Of a stretch of 7,438 bases of DNA, positions 1 to 5,798 are shown piece by piece. The stretch is from an uncultured Sphingomonadales bacterium (lineage in GTDB: Bacteria > Pseudomonadota > Alphaproteobacteria > Sphingomonadales > Sphingomonadaceae): positions 1 to 7,438 of the forward strand of contig CAIWFP010000483.1 of NCBI GenBank assembly GCA_903911985.1, written 5' to 3'. The position numbers and the translations under genes were made by a program. The notes beneath the pieces are model-generated. The model made no database searches. It saw only the letters and a program-made list of their open reading frames with translations, and was not told the DNA's origin. The stretch's first letter is position 1, and every line of letters starts with the position of its first letter.

Positions 1-664
1 AGGTGGTCTCATAGGCGCGGTTGACCGATTCCTTGGCCATCAGCACGACGGGGCGCGACAGGCCGGCGATCTTGGTCGCGGTCTTGATCGCCTCGTCCAC
101 CAGTTCGGCGGCGGGCACCACGCGGCTCACCAGCCCGCTGCGCTCGGCCTCGGCCGCGTCCATCATCCGGCCGGTCAGGCACAGGTCCATCGCCTTGGCC
201 TTGCCCACGGCGCGGGTTAGGCGCTGCGAGCCCCCCATGCCCGGCGCGACGCCCAGCTTGATTTCGGGCTGGCCGAATTTGGCATTGTCGGCCGCGATGA
301 TGAAATCGGCCATCATTGCCACCTCGCAGCCGCCGCCAAGGGCAAAACCGGCCACCGCCGCGATCCACGGCTTGCGCGTGGTCTTGACGAGCTTGCTGGT
401 CCAATCGGAAAAGAAGTCGCTGAGGAAGAATTCGGCGGCGGGCTTGTCGGCCATTTCCTTGATGTCGGCCCCGGCGGCAAAGGCCTTGTCGCCCGAGCCG
501 GTCAACACGGCGCAGCCCTGGCTGTCGTCAGCCTCAAAGGCGGCGAAGGCGGCGACCAGATCGGCGCAAACCTGCGAATTGAGGGCATTGAGCGCCTTGG
601 GCCGGTTGATGGTGATCAGTGTCACCGCGCCGCGTTGTTCAACCAGGATCGTCTCGTAAGTCAT
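1..664 (-). CDS. Enoyl-CoA hydratase (crotonase family), 3' end cut by window edge
   Basis: Soluble crotonase-fold enzyme that adds water across 2-enoyl-CoA. In this operon the likely substrate is methacrylyl-CoA, giving 3-hydroxyisobutyryl-CoA in valine breakdown, though short-chain enoyl-CoAs of fatty-acid oxidation are also possible. About 221 residues are present of a usual ~258; the C-terminus lies beyond position 1. Visible are the N-terminal INRPKALNAL strand (19-28), the oxyanion-hole segment AFAAGADIKEM (61-71), ALGGGCE (108-114) and FGQPEIKLG (130-138). Glu114 and Glu134 occupy the positions of the two catalytic glutamates of classical crotonases, so a true hydratase is favoured over an isomerase or hydrolase. 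The ATG at 662-664 overlaps the stop of the upstream hydrolase gene as ATGA. A GAGGA-type ribosome site lies inside the end of that gene, 12 nt before the ATG. Family assignment is firm; substrate is inferred from context. Confidence 0.93.
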   Translation of the reverse strand, partial: MTYETILVEQRGAVTLITINRPKALNALNSQVCADLVAAFAAFEADDSQGCAVLTGSGDKAFAAGADIKEMADKPAAEFFLSDFFSDWTSKLVKTTRKPWIAAVAGFALGGGCEVAMMADFIIAADNAKFGQPEIKLGVAPGMGGSQRLTRAVGKAKAMDLCLTGRMMDAAEAERSGLVSRVVPAAELVDEAIKTATKIAGLSRPVVLMAKESVNRAYETT

Positions 665-1791
665 AGTGGTTTCCATTCCTCTTGCGCCGGCAGCGGGGCG
701 AATATGGTGTCGAGCAGCGCGCCCGTCACGCCTTCGGGCGTGGGCGGGTTCCAGCGCGGCGCGTTGTCTTTGTCAACGATGACCGCGCGCACGCCTTCGG
801 CAAAGTCCGGCAGCATCAGCACCCGGGCGCCAATGCGGTATTCCATGACCATATTGGCCGCGAAGTCGGGCTGGGTCAGGCTGGTGGCGAGCTGGCGCAG
901 CGCCACCTTGCAGGTTTGCGGGCTCTTGGTGTGGAGCGCGGTAAGCGTGGCCAGCGCCCATTCGCCGCCATCCGCCGTCAGCGCGGCCAGCACATCCTCG
1001 TAAACGTCGGAGGCGAACAGGCGGGCGACATCGCCGGCGGCCTGCGCGATCTTGGCCTCGGGCGGAGCCACCGACAACGCGTCCAGCACCGCCTGCGGGG
1101 CCTCGCCGGCAATGATGCGCGCCTTGGCCTCCGGCAGGCTGGCAGACGGCAGATAGTGCGTCGCCAGCCCGGTCCAGTGGCATTCCGCCCCGTCCAGCCG
1201 GGCGCCGGTCAGCGCGAGATATTGCCCCATCCTTCCCGCCAGACGCGACAGGAACCAGCCGCCGCCGACATCGGGGAACAGGCCGATGCCGGTTTCGGGC
1301 ATGGCGAAGCGGGTATTTTCCGTGGCGACGCGCAAGCTGGCGGGCTGGCTGATGCAGACGCCGCCGCCCATGGTGATGCCGTCCATAAAGGCCACCACCG
1401 GCGTTGTCCCATGCCCCAGTCCACCACCGGTCGGGCCTCCCCCACCGGTCGGGCCATAGGTGAACAGCAGGTGGTTCAGCTGATATTCCTCGTAGAAGAA
1501 CTGGCGCCCCGCAACCCCGCCATCCTCCAGCGCCGACTGCCGCAGCAGATTGATATCGCCGCCCGAGCAGAAACCGCGCGACAGCTTGGGGTAGCCATCG
1601 GGCGCCAGCGCGTGGTCGATCATCACCACCTTTACCGCCGCATCATCCCGCCAGCCCAGCAAGGCCTGCGTCATCGCGCGCACCATCGGCAGCGTCAGGG
1701 CATGGATAGCCTTGGGGCGGTTCAGCGACAGAATGCCGGCTGCGCCCTCGGTGCGGATCAGCATGTCGCTGGTGGTGGCATGCCCGCTCAT
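661..1791 (-). CDS. 3-hydroxyisobutyryl-CoA hydrolase (HIBCH-type crotonase)
   Basis: Hydrolyses 3-hydroxyisobutyryl-CoA to 3-hydroxyisobutyrate and CoA, the step that lets the valine carbon skeleton leave CoA; a soluble enzyme. The 376-residue protein has the crotonase fold with HIBCH signatures: LNRPKAIHALTLPMV (23-37), RGFCSGGDI (72-80), MDGITMGGG (136-144), then MPETGIGLFPDVGGGWFL (164-181). Glu166 and Asp174 fit the acidic residues that separate hydrolases from hydratases. Position 146, which follows GGGV, is Cys, where relatives usually have Gly and true hydratases have Glu. Residues 113-130 form a Gly-rich insert (GPTGGG twice, then LGHGTT) between NHLLFTY and PVVAFMDG, which normally lie almost side by side; the duplication is encoded by a DNA repeat. 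The gene starts in a 4-nt ATGA overlap with the acyl-CoA dehydrogenase and ends in another with the enoyl-CoA hydratase. A short GGGA sequence before the ATG may serve as ribosome site. Confidence 0.93.
   Translation of the reverse strand: MSGHATTSDMLIRTEGAAGILSLNRPKAIHALTLPMVRAMTQALLGWRDDAAVKVVMIDHALAPDGYPKLSRGFCSGGDINLLRQSALEDGGVAGRQFFYEEYQLNHLLFTYGPTGGGGPTGGGLGHGTTPVVAFMDGITMGGGVCISQPASLRVATENTRFAMPETGIGLFPDVGGGWFLSRLAGRMGQYLALTGARLDGAECHWTGLATHYLPSASLPEAKARIIAGEAPQAVLDALSVAPPEAKIAQAAGDVARLFASDVYEDVLAALTADGGEWALATLTALHTKSPQTCKVALRQLATSLTQPDFAANMVMEYRIGARVLMLPDFAEGVRAVIVDKDNAPRWNPPTPEGVTGALLDTIFAPLPAQEEWKPL
1424..1455. repeat. Two 14-bp direct repeats, 18-bp period, inside the hydrolase gene
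   Basis: The 14-mer CCACCGGTCGGGCC occurs at 1424-1437 and again, identically, at 1442-1455. The 18-bp period is six codons, so the duplication stays in frame and encodes GPTGGG-GPTGGG on the minus strand. Each copy contains the palindrome ACCGGT. This looks like a small in-frame slippage duplication in a loop-coding segment. Confidence 0.85.
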
Positions 1792-2948
1792 TTCAGCAAA
1801 TCCCGGCCGATGATCATCCGCATCACTTCATTGGTTCCTTCCAATATCCGGTGCACCCGCAGATCGCGCCAGAACCGCTCGATCGGATAGTCGCGCAGAT
1901 AGCCATAGCCGCCGAACAGCTGCAATGCCTTGTCGACAATCGCCGAGCCATTGTCGGTGGCGAGGCGCTTGGCCATGGCGGCAAAGCGGGTCTTGTCGGG
2001 CGCCGCCTCGGTCACCTTGGCCGCAGCCATATAGAGCAGGGCGCGGGCGGCCTCCAGATCGGTCGCCATGTCGGCCAGAGTGAACTGGGTGTTCTGGAAT
2101 TCGGCAATCGCCTTGCCAAACTGCCTGCGGTCCCTGGTATAGGCAACGGCCTCATCAAGGCACCGCTGCGCACCACCCAGCGAGGCGGCGCCGATATTGA
2201 CCCGCCCGCCGTCGATACCGGCCATGGCGATCTTGAAGCCCTCGCCCTCCGCGCCCAGCCGGTTGGCCACCGGCACGCGCACATCCTCCAGAACGACCTG
2301 CGCCGTGGGCGAGGCATGCCAGCCCAGCTTCTTTTCCGGCGCGCCAAAGCTAACGCCGGGCATATCCTTTTCGATGACAAGGCAGGAGATGCCCTTGGCG
2401 CCCCCTCCTTCTTTCGTGGAGGCGTCGCCGGTGCGCACCATCATCACGTAAAGATCATTGACCCCGCCGCCGGAGATGAACTGCTTGGTGCCATTCACCA
2501 CATAATGGTCGCCATCCAGCCGCGCGCTGGTGCGCAGCGCGGCGGCGTCCGAACCGGATCCCGGCTCGGTCAGGCAATAGGAGGCAAGGGTTTCCATGCC
2601 CACCAATTGCGGCAGATAACGCGCCCTCACATCCGCGTCGCCAAAGGCGTCGATCATCCATGTCGCCATGTTGTGGATGGAGATGTAGGAGCTGGTCGCC
2701 GGGCAGCCATAGGCCATCGCCTCGATCACCAGTGCCGCCTCGACGCGGCCGAGCCCGATGCCGCCGTTCTCCTCGCGCACATAAATCGCGCCAAAGCCCA
2801 TCTCGCCCGCCGCGCGCAGCACATCGCGGGGGAAATGCCCCTCCTCGTCCCAGCCGGCGGCATGGGGGGTGATCGCATCCGCCGTAAACCGGCGCGCCGC
2901 GTCCTGAATCGCCAGCTGGTCTTCGTTAAGTGCAAATTGGCCTGTCAT
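1788..2948 (-). CDS. Acyl-CoA dehydrogenase, isobutyryl-CoA dehydrogenase-like (ACAD8-type)
   Basis: FAD enzyme oxidising an acyl-CoA to the 2-enoyl-CoA and passing electrons to electron-transfer flavoprotein. The 386-residue protein has the normal family length. It shows the helical N-terminal domain (1-120), the FAD/substrate signature CLTEPGSGSDAA (125-136), the middle beta domain with KQFISGGG (155-162), and the C-terminal helices with RRQFGKAI (274-281), QLFGGYGYLRDYP (343-355) and ILEGTNEVMR (368-377). Glu370 is in the place of the catalytic base. SYISIHNM (87-94), GISCLVIEK (186-194) and VANRLGAEGEGF (227-238) closely resemble human isobutyryl-CoA dehydrogenase as I recall it. With the hydrolase and hydratase downstream this points to isobutyryl-CoA as substrate; 2-methylbutyryl-CoA cannot be excluded. 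A Gly-rich loop at about 175-184 looks longer than usual. The ATG is preceded by CAGGA with 9 nt spacing. It is the first gene of the operon. Confidence 0.92.
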   Translation of the reverse strand: MTGQFALNEDQLAIQDAARRFTADAITPHAAGWDEEGHFPRDVLRAAGEMGFGAIYVREENGGIGLGRVEAALVIEAMAYGCPATSSYISIHNMATWMIDAFGDADVRARYLPQLVGMETLASYCLTEPGSGSDAAALRTSARLDGDHYVVNGTKQFISGGGVNDLYVMMVRTGDASTKEGGGAKGISCLVIEKDMPGVSFGAPEKKLGWHASPTAQVVLEDVRVPVANRLGAEGEGFKIAMAGIDGGRVNIGAASLGGAQRCLDEAVAYTRDRRQFGKAIAEFQNTQFTLADMATDLEAARALLYMAAAKVTEAAPDKTRFAAMAKRLATDNGSAIVDKALQLFGGYGYLRDYPIERFWRDLRVHRILEGTNEVMRMIIGRDLLK

Positions 2949-2967
2949 CGCGGGGCATCCTGCCAGA

Positions 2968-2993
2968 ATTAGTCGGTCGTTATTGGTCGGTCG
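2968..2993. promoter_or_regulatory. Direct 12-bp repeats upstream of the acyl-CoA dehydrogenase (possible operator)
   Basis: ATTAGTCGGTCG (2968-2979) and ATTGGTCGGTCG (2982-2993) differ at one base and lie 14 bp apart, 20-45 bp before the start codon of the valine operon. The GTCGGTCG core resembles half-sites bound by TetR-type repressors, but here the copies are direct, not inverted. A possible promoter on the minus strand (TTGATC at 3022-3027, weak -10 TAATCT at 2998-3003) would place the transcription start close to the repeats. The function is inferred. Confidence 0.4.
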
Positions 2994-3004
2994 ATCAGAT
3001 TACC

Positions 3005-3045
3005 CTGGAGCGTTCAGCCTGATCAAATCGGGCCAAACGCTCCAG
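3005..3045. repeat. 41-bp near-perfect palindrome (intergenic stem-loop, REP-like)
   Basis: The outer arms CTGGAGCGTT (3005-3014) and AACGCTCCAG (3036-3045) are perfectly complementary. After a symmetric CA/CA internal loop, an inner stem GCCTGAT (3017-3023) pairs with ATCGGGC (3027-3033) through six Watson-Crick pairs and one T-G pair, leaving a CAA loop. The T-G pair folds as U-G only in plus-strand RNA. No T-run follows on the minus strand, so it is not a convincing terminator for the gene that ends at 3219. It resembles dispersed extragenic palindromes of alphaproteobacteria; an operator role is also possible. Confidence 0.7.
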
Positions 3046-3106
3046 CTTGTGGCTTTTACCGTTCTATTAGCCGCGTCAAACACCGTTTCAACCCGCGGCC
3101 GAAAAT

Positions 3107-3206
3107 GCGCAAACGGCTAATCCATCCGCGCGTTATGGCATTGGGGCAGCACAGGCAAAGCCCCCCTTGCGGCAGGGGCGATGCCCGGCTTTCTCGCCGT
3201 TTGCGC
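3107..3206. repeat. Widely spaced 11-bp inverted repeat downstream of the aldehyde dehydrogenase
   Basis: GCGCAAACGGC (3107-3117) and GCCGTTTGCGC (3196-3206) are exact inverted copies separated by 78 bp. In minus-strand RNA the second arm is followed by ATTTTC, so the pair could close a long branched structure after the gene ending at 3219. ATTAGCCG (3066-3073) and CGGCTAAT (3114-3121) form an alternative 8-bp pairing that shares bases with the first arm. Confidence 0.5.
3159..3180 (-). terminator. Weak candidate terminator of the aldehyde dehydrogenase gene
   Basis: Read on the minus strand, about 40 nt after the stop codon, GCCCCT and AGGGGGGC can form a short GC-rich stem around GCCGCA, followed by only three T (GCTTTGCC). 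The stem needs bulged bases and the T-run is poor, so this is a tentative intrinsic terminator. Confidence 0.28.
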
Positions 3207-3218
3207 GTATGCCCCGCC

Positions 3219-4640
3219 TCAGCCGATCAGTTCGATGACGTCCTTGCCAAACAGGTCCTCGTCGCTCGGCAGCACCTTGGTCTGCTTCAGCGGCTTGGAA
3301 ATCCAGGTCACATTCACCAGATCCATCCAGGTGATGTTGTTGTTCGTGGCATTGCCACCCCAACTGCCGCAACCCAGCGAGAAGGTCTGGCGCATGCCGT
3401 TCCACAGATTGCCCGAGTTCGAGGCCGACTGCGGCTGGTTGACCATCACGCGGCTGGTGCGGGTGGCCATGGCGAGCTTGAGGATGTTCTCATCCGAGTT
3501 CGAATAGATGCCGCAGCTGTGGCCCTGACCCTGATAGGCCTGAATGGCGTTGGTCAGGACAATGGCCTCGTCGAGATCCTTGGCGCGGTAAAGCGCCATG
3601 GTGACGGTCATCTTCTCGCCCGAGAAGGGGTACTCGGGGCCATATCCGGTTTCGGGCACGATGAAGAAGCGCTTGCCTTCCGGCAGGCCAAAGCCCGCCA
3701 TGCCGGCGATCTTTTCTGCCGGCTGGGCCACAACATTGGCGTTGATGTGACCATCAACCCAGATCACCGCCTGCAGCTTCTCCTTTTCCTCGGGCGAAAC
3801 CACATAACCGCCCTGATGCACCAGCTTTTCCAGCATGGCGTCATAGATGGCATCGAGCAGGATGACCGCATTGTCCGATGAACAGGAGGCGGCAAGGTCG
3901 AGCGTCTTGGAGATGCGGATCTTTTCGGCGGCATCGTCAAGGTCGGCGGTATCGTCCACGGTGATGACGGCATTGCCGACGCCAACACCCAATGCCGGTG
4001 TGCCCGAGGAATAGGCCGCCTTGACCATCGGCGTACCGCCGGTGGCCAGCACGCGGTCGCACTGGCGCATCAGTTCGTTGGTCTTCTCCACCGAGGGAAG
4101 GTCGATGCTGAGCACGAGATCGGCCGGGGCGCCCATTTTGGTGAGGGCATCGCGCATCAGGTCGCAGATCAGCTTGTTGGTCAGCTTGGCGCGCGGGTGC
4201 GGCGCCACGATGATCGAATTGCGGCCCTTCACCGCCGAGATCGCCTTGATCACCGGCGTCGCCTCGGGGTTGGTCGAGGGCGACAGCGCGCCGATCACGC
4301 CCAGCGGCTTGACGATCTTGATGATGTTGCGAACCGGATCTTCCTCGATCACGCCCACAGACTTGTCGTTGATGATATCCATCAGCGTGGCGCGGGTCTT
4401 GCGGAAGATCTTGAGATACTTGCCGTCGTAATTGCCCAGCTGCGTCTCATCGACGGTGTGCTGGGCGATTTTCTCGGCGGTTGCCTCCTTGGCCACGGCC
4501 CAGACCATGCCGCGGATCAGGCGATCGACCTGCTCCTGCGTATAGTTCTCGATCTGCGCCTGCGCGACGCGCGACCGGGCGACGAGAGCGGCGATTTCCT
4601 GAGCTTCGGGGGTTTCGGCAATCTCTTGGATGGCAGCCAT
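3219..4640 (-). CDS. CoA-acylating-type aldehyde dehydrogenase (EutE/SauS-like), substrate unknown
   Basis: Predicted to oxidise an aldehyde to an acyl-CoA with NAD(P) and CoA. The 473-residue protein contains PLGVIGALSPSTNP (112-125), the dinucleotide-binding stretch ATGGTPMVKAAYSSG (199-213), ASCSSDNAVI with the probable nucleophile Cys253, and FSLGCGSWGGN (420-430). These are hallmarks of the branch with AdhE N-terminal domains, EutE, SucD and acylating sulfoacetaldehyde dehydrogenase SauS, rather than of hydrolytic aldehyde dehydrogenases or methylmalonate-semialdehyde dehydrogenase (MmsA). There is no microcompartment-targeting N-terminus or fused alcohol dehydrogenase. The chosen ATG (4638-4640) has GAGGA 9 nt upstream; a GTG two codons earlier would lie only 3 nt from that site. 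The gene stands alone, 270 bp from the valine operon and divergent from a LysR regulator, which suggests induction by its own substrate or product. Family is confident; substrate is open. Confidence 0.88.
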   Translation of the reverse strand: MAAIQEIAETPEAQEIAALVARSRVAQAQIENYTQEQVDRLIRGMVWAVAKEATAEKIAQHTVDETQLGNYDGKYLKIFRKTRATLMDIINDKSVGVIEEDPVRNIIKIVKPLGVIGALSPSTNPEATPVIKAISAVKGRNSIIVAPHPRAKLTNKLICDLMRDALTKMGAPADLVLSIDLPSVEKTNELMRQCDRVLATGGTPMVKAAYSSGTPALGVGVGNAVITVDDTADLDDAAEKIRISKTLDLAASCSSDNAVILLDAIYDAMLEKLVHQGGYVVSPEEKEKLQAVIWVDGHINANVVAQPAEKIAGMAGFGLPEGKRFFIVPETGYGPEYPFSGEKMTVTMALYRAKDLDEAIVLTNAIQAYQGQGHSCGIYSNSDENILKLAMATRTSRVMVNQPQSASNSGNLWNGMRQTFSLGCGSWGGNATNNNITWMDLVNVTWISKPLKQTKVLPSDEDLFGKDVIELIG

Positions 4641-4680
4641 TTTCACGATTCCTCAATTTGATCTCAAAATTCAGCAATTT

Positions 4681-4709
4681 CCGGCACAGCGCGAACCGCG
4701 CTTCACCGG
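4681..4709 (-). promoter_or_regulatory. Stem-loop upstream of the aldehyde dehydrogenase
   Basis: AGCGCG (4688-4693) and CGCGCT (4697-4702) form a perfect 6-bp stem around AAC. Outside it, CCGG (4681-4684) pairs with CCGG (4706-4709) across 3-nt internal loops. It lies 41 nt upstream of the ATG and would be in the leader RNA if transcription begins farther upstream. It could be a leader structure, an operator, or simply GC-rich chance. Confidence 0.4.
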
Positions 4710-4835
4710 CACCCTACACAATCATGGAGACGAGCCTTGTGCGCGGCGCCGCCACTGCCGGCAAGGCAGTCGATCGCGCGCGGCACTTCATATCCTCTCA
4801 CTTTTATCAGCGCATAGTGATGGTCCAGCGCGAAC

Positions 4836-4864
4836 TTGCATGCAATGGCCAAGAATGCCATTCT
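4836..4864 (+). promoter_or_regulatory. Candidate LysR-gene promoter overlapped by two palindromes
   Basis: The perfect palindrome TTGCATGCAA (4836-4845) and the 13-bp palindrome AGAATGCCATTCT (4852-4864) lie 12-40 bp before the regulator ATG. ATGGC (4845-4849) and GCCAT (4857-4861) add a third dyad. TTGCAT (4836-4841) and CATTCT (4859-4864), 17 bp apart, are in -35/-10 register, so binding here would block the regulator's own promoter. I do not find a clean T-N11-A LysR box. The promoter match is moderate and the operator role is inferred. Confidence 0.38.
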
Positions 4865-4875
4865 AACCTGCGATT

Positions 4876-5760
4876 ATGCAGGCAATCAACTGGAACGACT
4901 ATCAGGCCTTTCTCGCCATCGCTCAGGCGGGTCAACTCGCGCGGGCGGCGCGCATCGCCAGGGTCGATGCCACCACCATGGGGCGGCGTCTGCGACGTCT
5001 GGAAAACCGGCTCGGCACCACCCTGTTCGAGCAAACCCGCGAGGGCCAGATCCTCACCGAGGCGGGCGAGGCGCTGCTGGCGCAGGTTGAGCAAATGGCC
5101 CGTGCGGTCACGGATATCGAACGTCAGGACCCGGGCCAGGGGCTGAGCGGCCATGTGCGCATCAGCGTCTCCGAAGGCTTTGGCAGCCTGATCGTGGCGC
5201 GCCACCTCGGCGCCTTTACCCAGCGCCATCCGGGGCTGACGGTCGATCTCGTTGCCTCCAACGGCTTTCTCAGCCCTTCCAAGCGCGAGGCCGACATTGC
5301 GGTTCAGCTGTCGCGGCCAAAGGCGGGCCCGCTGATGGCGCGAAAGCTGTCCGACTATACGCTGCGCCTCTATGCCAGCGCCGACTATCTGGCCAGCCAC
5401 CCACCGATCGCCACCACCGCCGACCTCGCCGAGCACCGCCTCGTCGGCTATATTCCCGATCTGCTCTACGCGCCGGAACTGAGCTATCTGAACGACTTCC
5501 ACCCCGGCCTGACCGCGAAGCTGCGGTCATCGAGCATTCTGGCCCAGCACCGCCTGCTGGCCGCCGGGTCGGGTGTGGGCGTGCTGCCCTGCTTCATCGG
5601 CGATGCCGATCCGCTGCTGACGCGGGTGGTGGGCGAACACCATATCACCCGCAGCTTCTGGCTGGTGACGCATAGGGACACGCACAAGCTGCAGCGCATC
5701 AAGACCTGTTCCGACTGGCTGACCTCCATTGCCGGGCTGGAGCGGCTGGCCGCGCCCTGA
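4876..5760 (+). CDS. LysR-family transcriptional regulator
   Basis: Cytoplasmic DNA-binding regulator of 294 residues, the usual LysR length. The N-terminal winged helix-turn-helix spans about residues 5-64: WNDYQAFLAIAQAGQ, the ARAARIARVDATTMGRRLRRLE helices (22-43), LGTTLFEQ, then TEAGEALL (61-68). A linker helix (68-88) leads to the periplasmic-binding-protein-like effector domain starting at LSGHVRISVSE (90-100) and continuing to about 285, with SGVGVLPCFIGD (232-243) as the conserved late segment. The ligand cannot be read from sequence. It diverges from the acylating aldehyde dehydrogenase with 235 bp between start codons, so that gene is the natural target, alongside autoregulation. 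No clear ribosome-binding site precedes the ATG; this fits a short or nearly absent leader if the promoter at 4836-4864 is real. Confidence 0.93.
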   Translation: MQAINWNDYQAFLAIAQAGQLARAARIARVDATTMGRRLRRLENRLGTTLFEQTREGQILTEAGEALLAQVEQMARAVTDIERQDPGQGLSGHVRISVSEGFGSLIVARHLGAFTQRHPGLTVDLVASNGFLSPSKREADIAVQLSRPKAGPLMARKLSDYTLRLYASADYLASHPPIATTADLAEHRLVGYIPDLLYAPELSYLNDFHPGLTAKLRSSSILAQHRLLAAGSGVGVLPCFIGDADPLLTRVVGEHHITRSFWLVTHRDTHKLQRIKTCSDWLTSIAGLERLAAP

Positions 5761-5798
5761 GGACGCTATCCCGGCGATGCCGCCCCGGACCACCCGAA

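Noticed and set aside
21..659. 212-codon plus-strand open frame opposite the enoyl-CoA hydratase
   Set aside because: Ser- and Ala-rich shadow frame; the minus strand encodes a full crotonase motif series.
682..1890. 402-codon plus-strand open frame opposite the hydrolase
   Set aside because: Its composition (Arg-, Gln-, Gly- and His-rich, low complexity) is typical of an antisense frame in GC-rich DNA, and the opposite strand holds a clear conserved gene.
1851..2972. 373-codon plus-strand open frame opposite the acyl-CoA dehydrogenase
   Set aside because: Antisense shadow of a strongly conserved gene; no recognisable domain.
2949..3218. Small gene or RNA gene in the 270-bp intergenic region
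   Set aside because: No ribosome site plus open frame with plausible composition, and no tRNA-like or known RNA fold; only palindromes and repeats are supported.
3105..3881. 258-codon plus-strand open frame over the aldehyde dehydrogenase C-terminus
   Set aside because: Shadow frame; most of it is antisense to conserved aldehyde dehydrogenase sequence.
3219..4640. Aldehyde dehydrogenase as methylmalonate-semialdehyde dehydrogenase (mmsA) completing the valine pathway
   Set aside because: The neighbourhood makes it tempting, but the SLGCGSWGGN ending and the ASCSSDN cysteine site belong to the EutE/AdhE/SauS branch, not to MmsA.
4641..4646. GTG start two codons upstream for the aldehyde dehydrogenase
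   Set aside because: It leaves only 3 nt between GAGGA and the start codon; the ATG at 4638-4640 has 9 nt spacing.
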